NCBI RefSeq assembly: GCF_004103715.1
Contig: NZ_CP035282.1
Span: forward strand, 3,496,501-3,560,500
Origin: Acidilutibacter cellobiosedens
GTDB lineage: Bacteria > Bacillota > Clostridia > Tissierellales > Acidilutibacteraceae
Direction: 5' to 3'
Length of the DNA: 64,000 nt
The position numbers and the translations under genes were made by a program. Every line of letters begins with the position of its first letter. The stretch's first letter is position 1. The notes beneath the pieces were generated by a model. That model saw nothing but the letters and a program-made list of their open reading frames with translations, was not told the DNA's origin and ran no database searches. Below, one piece after another: positions 17,043 to 28,000 of the stretch.

Positions 17043-17495
17043 TTAATTTTTTATTTTTAATAATTTTATCTTCGAGGTTAGCAGAGCAAGAGGACTTTTT
17101 GTTTCAGGTATTTTCTCTCCCCGGCTAACATGCAGATATACATCTCTTGCATTTAATATGGTTTTCTTAGTCAGATTGTTTTCTCCGCAATCAATTAAAG
17201 AATGCTCATTTATCAACTGAATATATTGTCCCGTCAGTGAGATAATAGGTTTAAACTTAGATAATACTGTAATTCCCTGCATTTTTACAGCTTCTAAAAT
17301 TTCCCCGTTATCATCTGTTGCCAGCATAACAATAGTACCAACATGAAATTTTCCCGGCCTTTTTCCTATCGCTACTTTTCCTTTATTTTTCAATCTACCG
17401 TATTCTTCATTAAAATGTCGAATTTGCTTTGCCCCAAAAAACACTTGCAATAAATAGGCCGAGAGTACAAACAATCCAAATATATATATATTCAC
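17043..17495 (-). CDS. gutM: GutM-family glucitol operon regulator
   Basis: A 150-residue GutM-like protein, an accessory activator of glucitol operons. An N-terminal hydrophobic helix (about residues 3-21) suggests membrane attachment. It is followed by the family segment FGAKQIRHFNEEYGRLKNKGKVAIGKRPGKF, shown here only to mark its place (residues 20-50). Its start codon overlaps the stop of the upstream PRD regulator (4 bp), so the two are translationally coupled. How GutM proteins act is not fully known. Confidence 0.87.
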   Translation of the reverse strand: MNIYIFGLFVLSAYLLQVFFGAKQIRHFNEEYGRLKNKGKVAIGKRPGKFHVGTIVMLATDDNGEILEAVKMQGITVLSKFKPIISLTGQYIQLINEHSLIDCGENNLTKKTILNARDVYLHVSRGEKIPETKSPLALLTSKIKLLKIKN

Positions 17496-19360
17496 CGCAA
17501 TATTCCCTCCCTTTTTAAAAGTGAAATAAATTCTTTTCCATTTGTTGTTTCTCCGATTTTCTGATGAATTTCTTTTCTTCTTGCTATTCGAAATATCAAA
17601 TCATACATTTCCAGTAAAGAATTCTCAGCACCATCATCTATATTTTCGGGTATTCCTGCCAAAAATACGATTTGAATACTTTGATTTCCAACAAATAGTT
17701 GATTTTTAAATACTCCTACACTCAACACTATTTTATTAAATCCTTTATTTAACGTATGGGGAAACGCAATCCCCTGCTCAAAGATAGTGGACTGTTTTTT
17801 TTCTCTTTCCTGCCATAAATTTATAAAATTAGGATTTAACTTCTTATCTTTAATCAATCTACAAATCATAAACTTAACATTATCAAAATAACTTTTTTCT
17901 TCGTCCAGAACGGTAAATGAAAAATCAATGTAAGCAATATCAAAATTTTGTTCCTGTTCTATTTTATTCCACTCGCTAATAACCCAGTTGTTATCAAATA
18001 AATTAGCCACTTGAATTACAGGTATTCTTTTATCTATTTCTATGGGAAACGTGGTAAAAACTGCAAAAAAAATTTTAAAATTTTGTTTTGTGTAATTTTG
18101 CTCCGAAAATTGCAATATAGTCACCTCAGGTCCCAAAATTTCCTGAATCTGCTTCTTTATTAACATTGACGTGCCTTTCCCAAAATTACTTACTATCGCA
18201 ATCTGTTTTTGCCTGTTTTCTCTGTCTTTATGGTATAAAATTAATTCAAAATATACGGCAAGATAACTGATTTCCGGTTGTGCCACACTTATCATTAAAC
18301 GTGACTCTATAACATTCGCAGCCATCTTCGCCAATTCATAAGAAAAAGGATATTTCTTTTCAATCTCGTCATAGAACAAATTAAACGATTCTATATGAAA
18401 TACAAGCCTGTTCACCATAAACATCAAATGATATTTCATTTCTTCAAATAACTGATTGTCATCTAATTCAAGCATAAAATTTGCCCTGATTTTCCTTATC
18501 ATATCATTGAAAAGGTCTTTTATGCCTTTTTCATATTTCTCCATACTCTCCTTCTTTACATAAGCAGAATTTCTGATATTAACCGGGAAAATGACAAAGT
18601 CTCGATCATACGGCCCCAAGGCTATGTCATATTCTTTTTCCAAATGATAAAGAAACCTCTTTATAAAGCTTGAATTTCCTTCATAATTATTATAGTAAGG
18701 TATTTCCTTGTTTATATAAAAGCCTTTTCCTACTCTGTCTAAAGTAATACCTACAACTTTTTTCATGATAGCCGTATTATAATTGCTTAACTGGTATTCT
18801 TCTGCAATTTTGTCTATATATTCGACTGTGCTTTTCTTTAGTTTGTAATCCGCAAAATAATAATCATAAACATAATATAGCAATAACAACCGTCTGTTTA
18901 ATTCGTCCCCGACAATTTTTATACCTTTGTTCGGTATTCCATATAAACTTATGCCAAAGTCTGAAATTATTTTTTTTATATTCTTCACATCTTTGTTTAC
19001 CGTTCCTCTGCTTACTTCAATTCTTTCTGCCAAACTGTCCATTGTAACAAATCCCTTGGTATTTAACAAAGTTTTTAAAATAAAAGCTATTCGCTTACTT
19101 GAAGAATTAAAGTCCATATCCTTTTTCAGTTCTCCGTTCATAATTTCTTTAAACGCCGAATAATTTTCGATATACAAATAATAGCTGCCTTTTTCCCACA
19201 ATATTGATGCTATTCCTTTAAGTTGATCATTCAATAATTCAATATTCTTTTTTAAAGTCTGAGAAGTTGTCTGAGTAATGTCACTTAGTTTTTCAACAGT
19301 AATATATTCCTTTACTAAAAGTGTATTTAAAATTAGATACCACTTTTTTACGAGAGACAC
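17492..19360 (-). CDS. PRD-containing transcriptional activator of the sorbitol operon (BglG/MtlR type)
   Basis: A multidomain regulator of about 622 residues controlled by PTS phosphorylation. It begins with two helix-turn-helix regions (ITVEKLSDITQTTSQTLKKN and FVTMDSLAERIEVSRGTVNK). PRD-type helical domains follow in the middle, then an EIIB-like segment (IAIVSNFGKGTSMLIKKQI) and a C-terminal EIIA-like domain with the potential phospho-His in GIAFPHTLNKG. I prefer GTG 19360, nine bases after GGAGG and 20 bp after the dehydrogenase stop; the frame extends to 19408 over that gene. Placement between the dehydrogenase and gutM supports a role as operon activator. Confidence 0.87.
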   Translation of the reverse strand: MSLVKKWYLILNTLLVKEYITVEKLSDITQTTSQTLKKNIELLNDQLKGIASILWEKGSYYLYIENYSAFKEIMNGELKKDMDFNSSSKRIAFILKTLLNTKGFVTMDSLAERIEVSRGTVNKDVKNIKKIISDFGISLYGIPNKGIKIVGDELNRRLLLLYYVYDYYFADYKLKKSTVEYIDKIAEEYQLSNYNTAIMKKVVGITLDRVGKGFYINKEIPYYNNYEGNSSFIKRFLYHLEKEYDIALGPYDRDFVIFPVNIRNSAYVKKESMEKYEKGIKDLFNDMIRKIRANFMLELDDNQLFEEMKYHLMFMVNRLVFHIESFNLFYDEIEKKYPFSYELAKMAANVIESRLMISVAQPEISYLAVYFELILYHKDRENRQKQIAIVSNFGKGTSMLIKKQIQEILGPEVTILQFSEQNYTKQNFKIFFAVFTTFPIEIDKRIPVIQVANLFDNNWVISEWNKIEQEQNFDIAYIDFSFTVLDEEKSYFDNVKFMICRLIKDKKLNPNFINLWQEREKKQSTIFEQGIAFPHTLNKGFNKIVLSVGVFKNQLFVGNQSIQIVFLAGIPENIDDGAENSLLEMYDLIFRIARRKEIHQKIGETTNGKEFISLLKREGILR

Positions 19361-19379
19361 TAACACCTTCCTCCATTCT

Positions 19380-20183
19380 TTAACCTCTGCTTTTCCCTCC
19401 TGCAACATTTGTAGTTATTCCTGTAATATAACTGGATCTGCCGGATAAATAATAGCATACTAAATCCGCTATCTCAGAAAGCTTTCCACTCCTCCCCAAT
19501 GGTATAGTACTTGTCCTACTATAATTTTCCCTTAGTTTTTCTACGGTAATTCCTCTTGTATATGCCAAGGCAGTTTCATATTCCAAAGTACGTAAGCCGG
19601 TCTCTTCCATTATGCCGGGAGCAATCCCCACTACTCTTATATTTGATTTCCCCAGTTCTTTCGCCCAGGACCTGGTAAAACTGTTTATGGCAGCCTTTGT
19701 AGCAGCATAACAGCTTTGACCTTCTGAACCTTCAAGGCCACTTTCAGAAGACATGTTTATAATCACTCCTGAATTTTTCCTGACAAGAACTCTCGCCACA
19801 GCTTGTGCCATTAAATAGACACCTTTTTGATTAATAGTTGTCATTTTATCAAATACATCTTCAGAAAGCTCATATTTACCATAAAAATGCTTTTTATCTA
19901 CTAACAGCCTTGGAATATTTATTCCCGCATTATTTACAAGGCCGTCTATTGTCCCTAAAGCCTTGAGAGTTTCTTCAACAACTTTTTCCGCATCCTTTTT
20001 TGACGATACATCTGTTTTTACAAACAACAAATTATCATGTTTTTTCCCATTATCATGAATATCTGCATTAACTACCTTTACCCCTTGCTCCAATAATTCT
20101 GTTATTATACTTTCTCCGATTCCTGAAGAGCCTCCCGTGACAATTACAACTTTTCCGGAAATCCCTAACCAGTCTGTTGACAT
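19380..20183 (-). CDS. Sorbitol-6-phosphate 2-dehydrogenase (SDR family)
   Basis: Oxidises the sorbitol-6-phosphate produced by the PTS to fructose-6-phosphate with NAD. It is a 267-residue short-chain dehydrogenase: cofactor loop TGGSSGIGES, the NNAGINIPR strand, catalytic Ser in NMSSESG, and Tyr-Lys in CYAATKAA. The length and the KHFYGKYELSEDVFDKM insert fit the Gram-positive GutF-type enzyme rather than generic SDRs. It is the first gene of the minus-strand operon and has AGAGGTG before the ATG. The operon context makes the substrate call firm. Confidence 0.88.
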   Translation of the reverse strand: MSTDWLGISGKVVIVTGGSSGIGESIITELLEQGVKVVNADIHDNGKKHDNLLFVKTDVSSKKDAEKVVEETLKALGTIDGLVNNAGINIPRLLVDKKHFYGKYELSEDVFDKMTTINQKGVYLMAQAVARVLVRKNSGVIINMSSESGLEGSEGQSCYAATKAAINSFTRSWAKELGKSNIRVVGIAPGIMEETGLRTLEYETALAYTRGITVEKLRENYSRTSTIPLGRSGKLSEIADLVCYYLSGRSSYITGITTNVAGGKSRG

Positions 20184-20312
20184 CTTTACACCTCTCTTTC
20201 AATAGTTTTCTGTTTACATTAAAAAGTATATATCTAAATGCAGCTTAAATTAATACACTCTTTTTAAAGCAATAAGAAAATAAGGTATACTAATTAACAA
20301 CTTAAAAACAAA

Positions 20313-20358
20313 AGGATAAAGCAAAGAACTGATTCTGATTCGTTCTTTGCTTTATCCT
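20313..20358 (-). terminator. Strong terminator of the TetR gene
   Basis: A perfect 17-bp stem (20313-20329 with 20342-20358, arms starting AGGATAAAGCAAAG) closes a 12-nt loop. On the minus strand it is followed by TTTTGTTTTT. It insulates the sorbitol operon from the upstream TetR gene. Confidence 0.88.
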
Positions 20359-20421
20359 GAATTTCTGCCTTCAAAATATTGATAATCAAAAAGTGGCTGT
20401 AATGCAAAAGTTAGTTATCAT

Positions 20422-20994
20422 TTAAATAACCGATGATCTGCCGTTAATCGCTATTTTTAATATCAATTCCGCCATTTCATTGGGATGCCTTTTCATCCCA
20501 CCCTTCAGCCACATCTGAATGACTCCGACAGCACCGCTTGCTAAAAAATAAAATATATATTCCGCATCTTCTTTATTTAAAGAATTATCTCCGATAACGG
20601 ATATAAAATGCTGCCTGCCAATAATCTTTATAATTTCCTGTTGAAATTTCATATCTCTGTTTGAATTTAGTAAAAGGTCAAAAAGTTCTGAGTTTTTCTT
20701 TATGTATTCTAAGATTTTTTCAATCATCTCCGTAGGTACAACTTTATTGTTTTTAAAATCGTATCCCTTCAAATATTGATTAATATCATCAATTACTTCA
20801 TTTTCAATCTGCTGAAGCAAATCATACTGATCTACATAATGTGCATAAAAGGTCGTGCGGTTTATATCTGCATCATCACAGATTTCTTTAACAGAGATTT
20901 TTGAAATTGGTTTTTGTTTTAGAAATTTAACAAAGCTCTCCTTAATAACCATTTTGGTATATTTTACCCTCCTGTCGATCTTTTCTGCCGCCAT
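20422..20994 (-). CDS. TetR/AcrR-family transcriptional regulator
   Basis: A 190-residue repressor candidate. The N-terminal helix-turn-helix region includes ISKISVKEICDDADINRTTFY, followed by AHYVDQYDLL; the C-terminal half is the ligand-binding helical domain of the type common in Firmicutes (LLLNSNRDMKFQQEI, FLASGAVGVIQMWLKGG). It is divergent from the ABC export module, with about 220 bp between, so it most likely controls that module and itself. The inducer is unknown. Confidence 0.88.
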   Translation of the reverse strand: MAAEKIDRRVKYTKMVIKESFVKFLKQKPISKISVKEICDDADINRTTFYAHYVDQYDLLQQIENEVIDDINQYLKGYDFKNNKVVPTEMIEKILEYIKKNSELFDLLLNSNRDMKFQQEIIKIIGRQHFISVIGDNSLNKEDAEYIFYFLASGAVGVIQMWLKGGMKRHPNEMAELILKIAINGRSSVI

Positions 20995-21094
20995 CTAAGT
21001 CCCCCCCTTATAAAAAATTTATAAACAATTTTGTCGTTTTCTAAACATTTTTTGAAAATCTGCTGTGAAACCTACACTTATTAAACATCTGATT

Positions 21095-21170
21095 GTTGTA
21101 TTTATTTCATGATGTTAGTATAATTTATTCATGTTGTGTTTGTTCCATGATGTTAGTATATTGCATTAAT
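21095..21170 (+). promoter_or_regulatory. Tandemly duplicated 38-bp promoter of the ABC module
   Basis: Two copies of a 38-bp unit start at 21095 and 21133, sharing CATGATGTTAGTATA. Each contains a full promoter: TTGTAT, 17-bp spacer, TATAAT (21096-21124), and TTGTGT, 17-bp spacer, TATATT (21134-21162). The conserved spacer may also be the operator of the divergent TetR protein. Confidence 0.72.
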
Positions 21171-21214
21171 GTTTAATCGTCAACATTATGTTGTTTAAAA
21201 TCGGAGGTGTAGAA

Positions 21215-21916
21215 ATGGCATTTATTGAGTTTGAAAATGTTGAAAAAAAATATATAGTCGGTGATTTAGCGATTACAGCAGTTGATGACTGCTCTTTTTC
21301 AATAGAAAAAAATGAATTGGTTGTTATACTCGGTCCGTCGGGGGCGGGAAAAACAACGGTGTTGAATCTGCTCGGCGGGATGGATAGTCCAAGCGACGGC
21401 AATATTACAGTTGACGGAAATGAAATCCATAAATATAACAAAAAGGAACTGATAAATTACAGGCGTAATGATATTGGGTTTGTATTTCAGTTTTATAATC
21501 TTGTGGAAAATCTAACCGCACTGGAAAATGTTGAGCTTGCGTGTCAGATATGTCCTAATTCACTTGATCCCAAAACAATTTTAGAAAAGGTCGGTTTATC
21601 GGAGCGTATAAGCAACTTTCCCTCTCAGTTGTCGGGTGGAGAACAGCAGCGTGTTGCCATAGCGAGAGCGGTCGCAAAAAATCCGAAGCTTCTCTTGTGT
21701 GATGAACCTACCGGCGCACTTGACAGCGTAACAGGACAACGGATTATTGAACTTTTACAAAAAAATTGTAAAAAAATGGGCATGACTACTGTTATAATTA
21801 CTCACAATACCGTAATTGCAGATGTTGCAGATAAAGTTATTAAAATCAAAAATGGAACGGTCAAAGATATTATTATAAATAAAAATCCCAAAAAAGCAGA
21901 AGAGATTGTGTGGTGA
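21215..21916 (+). CDS. ABC transporter ATP-binding protein (LolD/MacB type)
   Basis: A 233-residue ATPase that drives the adjacent FtsX-type permease. Walker A is GPSGAGKTT, the Q-loop follows at FVFQFYNL, the signature is LSGGEQQRVAIARA, Walker B is LLLCDEPTGALD and the switch His is in ITHNT. ATG 21215 has GGAGGTG five bases upstream; the frame extends to 21188 without a better site. It overlaps the permease gene by a few bases. This type usually exports peptides, antibiotics or lipids, or senses them. Confidence 0.93.
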   Translation: MAFIEFENVEKKYIVGDLAITAVDDCSFSIEKNELVVILGPSGAGKTTVLNLLGGMDSPSDGNITVDGNEIHKYNKKELINYRRNDIGFVFQFYNLVENLTALENVELACQICPNSLDPKTILEKVGLSERISNFPSQLSGGEQQRVAIARAVAKNPKLLLCDEPTGALDSVTGQRIIELLQKNCKKMGMTTVIITHNTVIADVADKVIKIKNGTVKDIIINKNPKKAEEIVW

Positions 21917-24900
21917 TCAGTTTGTTGTATAAAAATACCCTGATTAAAATAAAAAAATCTATTGGCAGATATCTGTCATTGTTTATTATTGTTATGGTGG
22001 GTGTAGGCTTTTTCGCAGGGGTACAGGAAAGTGCGCCTGATTTAGTTGCTGTAGCCAATCATTATTATTGCGACCATAACTTAATGGATTTTAAAATCGT
22101 CAGCTCAATGGGTCTAACAGATGGTGATGTCAATGCGCTAAAAACTTTGAAAAATGTAAACACCGTTATTCCGAGTTATTCTTTGGATGTTTTGGATCAG
22201 AATAAAGCGATTCGTGTTCATGCAATTGAAAAATCAGTCAATAGGGTTCAACTTATTTCCGGACGGATGCCTAAGACTGATAATGAATGCATTGCGGATA
22301 GTAAAGCCTATAAAATCGGTGATAAAATCAGAATAACAAGTGATGTCGGCGGAAAATTAAAAAATACCGAATTTACCGTTGTTGGTACGGCAAAATCGGT
22401 ACTATATTTGACAAATAATTATGGGAGTACCAATATTGGCGACGGAGAATTATCATCTTTTATTTTTATAAACAAGGATAATTTTATGTTAGACGCTTAC
22501 ACCGAGATCTATCTCGTTGCCGCAAGCACTAAAAACACTACTGCATATTCAAAAGATTATAATAGTGTGGCATCGCAACTTAATAATGAACTGATAAAAA
22601 TTAAACCGGAAAGGGAAAATACACGGTATCAGGAAATTTATAAAAAAGCAAATCAGGAAATAAACAAAAATGAAAAAAAACTGAACGATGAAAAGGCAAA
22701 AGGTGAAAAAAAACTGGTTGATGCAAAAGCCAAGCTTGATGACAGCACACAGAAGCTGAAAGACGGAAAAAATGAACTTGCTAAAAACGAGACAGACTTA
22801 CAAAAAAACATTAAAAGGCAAAATGCAGAGTTTGAATCCTCTAAAGCTAAAATTGCAAATGGCTGGAACGAAATCAATTCCGCGCTAATACAAAACGGCG
22901 TTAAAAAAGAGGAACTACCCACAAAAATCAACAAGTTGAATACTGCTATTGGATCTATGAAAACACAACTTAGTCAGCTTCCTTCCGGAAGTCAGGAATA
23001 TGCCAAACTCAGTGTAACTATAGATCAATATTCCAAGTCTCGTGAAGGACTCTTGAAACTCAAAGAATCAGTTGATACATTAACAGCTCAAGAAGCAAAA
23101 CTTAATAAGGGAATTGAAAACTTTAACTCCGAAATTAAAAAAGCTCAGGACAAAATCGCAAAAGGTAAAAGTGAAATAGAGGAAAATGAAAAGAAATTGA
23201 AAGACGGATATGCGGAATATAATAAGAATTTAGAAAAATTCAATACAGAAATGGCTGACGCACAGGAAAAAATTGATGATGCCAAAAAAGATTTTTCTGA
23301 TATTGAAAAAACACAATGGCATATTTTTGACCGAGATGCCGCCATCGGCTACAGCGAATTAAAATCCAGTATAGATGTGATCACCTCGATCGCCGCTGTT
23401 TTTCCCTTCTTTTTCATACTGATCGGAATGCTTATGGCGTCCAATTCAATGGCTCGTATGATAGCGGAAGAGCGAAATGAACTCGGCATATTAACCTCAC
23501 TCGGCTATAAAAATAGCAGTATTATTTCCACATATATCTTCTATGTTCTGTCTGCTTCGGGCTTAGGTGCAACAGTAGGATTTTTTGCGGGGTGCCGTAT
23601 TATACCACCGCTTATCTACTCAAATTTTTCAAATTTTAAATCTAATTTGCCGCCCCTTATCATCCAATATGATATGATGACATTTTTGCTGATTTTGACG
23701 ATTACATTAGCGCTTATGGCTTTGGTGACAATAATTTCATGCAATAAAGAATTAAAACAGAATCCTGCAGCTTTAATGCGTCCGGTTCCGCCTAAAAACG
23801 GGCAAACAATTTTTCTCGAAAAAATTGGGCCAATATGGAAACACCTTTCCTTCACATGGAAAATCACCATGAGAAACATGTTTCGATACAAAAAGAGAGC
23901 CCTTATGACCATAATAGGCGTGTCAGGTTGTACTTCTTTGTTACTTGTAGGATTTGGGCTGAAGGACAGCATGGATGGCGTTGCGGAAAAGCAGTACGGT
24001 GAAATTTTTCGTTATGATGACATGATAATTCTCAAAGATGAAACCAAAAATATCAGTAAAGATTTAGAAAATCTTTTAACAAAAGAAAAAATAGAAGAAC
24101 CTCTTTTAATAAAACAGACTGCCCTAAAATGTGAATCCAATGATAAATCACTTGATGCCTTTTTGATCGTGCCGAAGAACGAAAATATTTTTTATAAATA
24201 TTATAATCTAAAAAGTGCGGATACCGGAAGTAAGTTAGCTTTGAATGATAATGGCGTCGTGATTACACAAAGACTCTCCAAGGTTTTCAAAGTTAATAAG
24301 GGAGATAACATCACTGTAAAAGATGCTGATAACAATGCTTATCAGTTAACTGTTGCAGATGTGGCTGAAAACTATAATGCTGATTATATTTACATGAACA
24401 ACGCTTTGTATAATAAAATTTTCGACAAACCTGTATCCTACAATGCAATTGTATCAAACCATAGAGCTGGTGAAAAAGCTTTAGCCAAACATCTAATAGA
24501 CAGCGACTTGGTTTTGAATGTAGTCTTTACTAACGATATGATGCAAAATGCCCTTGGGATTAGCGAAAGCCTAAACGGTATCATTGTCTTGATTGTGGTG
24601 GTTGCTTCCCTCTTAGCAATCAGTGTGCTGTATAATTTAACATCAATCAATATAAGCGAGCGAACGCGTGAAATTGCCACTCTTAAAGTATTGGGCTTTA
24701 CCGATACGGAAACAAACGGATATATTTACCGTCAGACCTTTATCCTGACTTTAATTAGTATTGGGATAGGCCTAATTGGGGGGATTTTCCTTCATCACTT
24801 CGTTATTGATATTATTGAAATAAATGCGACTGTATTTTTCAAAAAAATTGGATGGCTCAGCTTTGTACTGGCATGTCTGATTACTCTGATATTCTCTGTA

Positions 24901-24972
24901 ATCATGCAAATCATTACTTATTTTAAGTTGCAGACAATCAACATGATTGAATCACTTAAGTCGGTAGAATAG
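21913..24972 (+). CDS. Large FtsX-like ABC permease with coiled-coil extracytoplasmic region
   Basis: About 1019 residues. A first transmembrane helix (SLFIIVMVGVGFFAG) precedes a long extracytoplasmic part whose residues 220-465 are Lys/Glu/Asn-rich heptads, clearly coiled coil. Then come three or more helices near 495-620 (FFFILIGMLMASNSMARMI), a second FtsX unit, and a C-terminal helix set (LIVVVASLLAISVLYNL onward). The GTG start overlaps the ATPase stop (GTGA), indicating coupling; GTG 21910 is an equal alternative. The TetR-ABC-permease layout resembles peptide or antimicrobial efflux modules; the substrate is unknown. Confidence 0.87.
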   Translation: MISLLYKNTLIKIKKSIGRYLSLFIIVMVGVGFFAGVQESAPDLVAVANHYYCDHNLMDFKIVSSMGLTDGDVNALKTLKNVNTVIPSYSLDVLDQNKAIRVHAIEKSVNRVQLISGRMPKTDNECIADSKAYKIGDKIRITSDVGGKLKNTEFTVVGTAKSVLYLTNNYGSTNIGDGELSSFIFINKDNFMLDAYTEIYLVAASTKNTTAYSKDYNSVASQLNNELIKIKPERENTRYQEIYKKANQEINKNEKKLNDEKAKGEKKLVDAKAKLDDSTQKLKDGKNELAKNETDLQKNIKRQNAEFESSKAKIANGWNEINSALIQNGVKKEELPTKINKLNTAIGSMKTQLSQLPSGSQEYAKLSVTIDQYSKSREGLLKLKESVDTLTAQEAKLNKGIENFNSEIKKAQDKIAKGKSEIEENEKKLKDGYAEYNKNLEKFNTEMADAQEKIDDAKKDFSDIEKTQWHIFDRDAAIGYSELKSSIDVITSIAAVFPFFFILIGMLMASNSMARMIAEERNELGILTSLGYKNSSIISTYIFYVLSASGLGATVGFFAGCRIIPPLIYSNFSNFKSNLPPLIIQYDMMTFLLILTITLALMALVTIISCNKELKQNPAALMRPVPPKNGQTIFLEKIGPIWKHLSFTWKITMRNMFRYKKRALMTIIGVSGCTSLLLVGFGLKDSMDGVAEKQYGEIFRYDDMIILKDETKNISKDLENLLTKEKIEEPLLIKQTALKCESNDKSLDAFLIVPKNENIFYKYYNLKSADTGSKLALNDNGVVITQRLSKVFKVNKGDNITVKDADNNAYQLTVADVAENYNADYIYMNNALYNKIFDKPVSYNAIVSNHRAGEKALAKHLIDSDLVLNVVFTNDMMQNALGISESLNGIIVLIVVVASLLAISVLYNLTSINISERTREIATLKVLGFTDTETNGYIYRQTFILTLISIGIGLIGGIFLHHFVIDIIEINATVFFKKIGWLSFVLACLITLIFSVIMQIITYFKLQTINMIESLKSVE

Positions 24973-25015
24973 GGGAAAATTTTATATTTACGTATAACTA
25001 CATCCTAAAAAAAAG

Positions 25016-25046
25016 GAGTCAGCGTCTATAAATTTGACACTGACTC
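25016..25046 (-). terminator. Terminator between the convergent permease and activase genes
   Basis: GAGTCAGCGTC pairs with GACACTGACTC (one mismatch). The minus-strand reading ends in eight T, so it chiefly serves the activase gene; the plus-strand side has only a weak T-rich tail for the permease. Confidence 0.8.
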
Positions 25047-25053
25047 TTTATCT

Positions 25054-28000
25054 TTAAATATTCAATGCTCTCTCATCCTTTTCTTTTTCTTCTTCCTCAT
25101 CAGCATTATGGCGAGCCGTAGAAAGCATAAGTTTTAATCTGTTCAGTTGGTTTACCTCACTTGCTCCCGGATCATAATCTATGGGAATAATATTTGCCTT
25201 AGGATACATCTCCCTTATAGATTTAATCATTCCCTTTCCCGTTACATGATTTGGAAGACACCCAAAAGGCTGAACGCATACAATATTCTCTACTTCGTTT
25301 TCAATTAACTCCAACATTTCAGCCGTTAAAAGCCAACCCTCTCCGGATTGATTTCCTAAAGAGATAAAATTTTTAACCAATCCTGCCAACTCCTTAATAG
25401 ACATTGGTGAAGAAAATCTTTCGCTCTCATTCAATGCTTTTTTTAAATCCTTCCTATAATTTTCTATATATGATATTGCAATATCACCGAAAAATTTATT
25501 TCTTTTTCTCTGAGATAAATATTCTGCTTTGAAGGTTTCATTATAAGCACAATAAAGAATAAAATCCGTCAAATCCGGAACCACAACTTCTACTCCCTCT
25601 TTTTCCAAAACATTTACAATATCATTATTGGCGGTAGGATGATACTTAACCAGTATTTCTCCAACTATCCCTACTCTTGGTTTCTGTATATCATATATAT
25701 CAATATTATCAAAATCTTCAACTATTTTCCTGATATTATTCTTATACAATTTTTTACTTCCATTCTTTAAAGATTCTTTACATCTTTGATTCCATTCCAT
25801 ATACAATGAATCTGCCGACCCTTTTACTTTTTCATAAGGTCTTACCCTGTATAATACTCTCATAAGGAGATCCCCGTATATTATTGCCATCACACCCTTT
25901 GATGCCATATCCATCGAATAGGTAAACCCGGGGTTTTCTTCCATGCCATAGGCATTCGCACTAATGACTGGAATATTTCCAAATCCGGCATCTTTTAAAG
26001 CTTTTCTTAAAAATCCAATATAATTTGATGCTCGGCATACTCCTCCTGTCTGAGTTATGATGACTGATGTATTATTTAAATCATATTTCCCGGATTTCAG
26101 AGCTTCTATAAATTGTCCTACAACTATTATTGAAGGATAGCAAGCATCATTATTTACATATTTTAACCCTTCTTCTATGGCACCTCTGTCTACAGACGGA
26201 AGCACTTCAAAATTATATCCACAATCTCTCATGGCTGTTTGAAGTAAATCAAAATGAATAGGGGACATTTGAGGCGAAAGTATGGTATGTCTTTCTTTCA
26301 TTCCCTTAGCAAAAAGTACTCTTTTAATTGGTCCTCCTACTTTATGAGGCCTGAATCCTCTTTTATCTCTTTCCATCAGCGCTGCATTCAATGAACGGAT
26401 CCTTATTTTAGCCGCTCCTAAATTATTTACTTCATCTATTTTTAATAAGGTATATATTTTTTCGTAGTTATCCAATATCTCATGTACCTGATCCGTGGTA
26501 ACAGCATCAAGACCACAACCGAAAGACGTTAATTGAACTAATTCCAAGTCATCTCTTTGAGCAACAAAACTTGCTGCTCTATACAATCTTGAATGATAAG
26601 TCCACTGATCTACTACTCTTAAAGGTCTTTCAACATTACCTAAATGAGCAATTGAATCCTCTGTGAAAACAGCCATCCCTAATGATGTAATAAGATTTGG
26701 AATTCCATGGTTTATTTCCGGGTCAATATGATATGGTCTACCCGAAAGGACTATTCCCCTGATCTTATTTTTGCTTATATAATCTAAAGTTTCCTCCCCT
26801 TTCAATTGAATATCCTTTCTATAATTAGCCTGCTCTCCCCATGCTTTTTCTACAGCTTTATCTATTTCTCTGCCTCCGATTGAAAATATTTTAAATTCTT
26901 TTTCAAGTCTGTTCTTTAAACCTTCTTTGTCGTCAAAACTAATAAACGGATTCAAAAAAAGTATATCATTCTTTTTTATATTATCCATATTATGTTTTAT
27001 AACCTCCGAATAGGAAGTAACAATCGGGCAATTTAAATGATTATTAGCAGTTTTATCTTCCTTTTTTTCATAAAATACGGAAGGATAAAAAATGAATTTA
27101 ACTTTCTTTTCAATTAAGTCTGAAATATGCCCATGGACAAGCTTAGCAGGATAACATGCGGTTTCACTGGGAATCGTACTGATTCCTTTTTCATACATGG
27201 CTCTACTCGATGGAGCCGAAAGTACAACTTTGAAATTCAGTTCCGTAAAGAAAGTAAACCAAAAGGGATAATTTTCATATATATTCAATACCCTCGGTAT
27301 TCCAACTGTACCCCTTTTTGCTTCTTCCTCATTCAAAGGTTTATAGTCAAAGGTTCTTTTATATTTATAATCATATAAGTTAGGGATATTTTTTGAAGAT
27401 TTATTTAATCCCAGAGCCTTCTCACATCTATTCCCGCTAATATATCTATTTCCATTTGAAAAAGTATGAATTGACAGTAAACAATTGTTTCCGCAACCTC
27501 CACACCTTGTCATCTTAGTATTGTAATTAAAATTGTTTAGATCTTCTATTTTTAACAATGAAGTTTCTTTTCCGTCTTCATATCGTTCTTTTGCTATCAG
27601 TGCAGCTCCCAGTGCTCCCATCAATCCTGAAATATCTGGTCTCACAACTTTTCTATGGGATATCAACTCAAAACTTCTCAATATAGAATCTCCATAAAAG
27701 GTTCCCCCCTGTACAACTATTTTTTCTCCCATTTCTTGAGGGTCCCTTATTTTTATTACTTTCTGAAGAGCATTTTTTATAACAGAATAGGAAAGGCCTG
27801 CCGCAATATCTCCTATAGTTGCTCCTTCTTTTTGAGCCTGTTTAACTTTTGAGTTCATAAATACAGTACACCTTGAACCTAAGTCCACGGGATTTTCAGC
27901 TAAAAGTCCTTCATTTAAAAAATCTTCTACCTTCATATTTAAAGATTGAGCAAAAGTCTCTATAAAAGAACCGCATCCGGAAGAACATGCCTCGTTGAGA

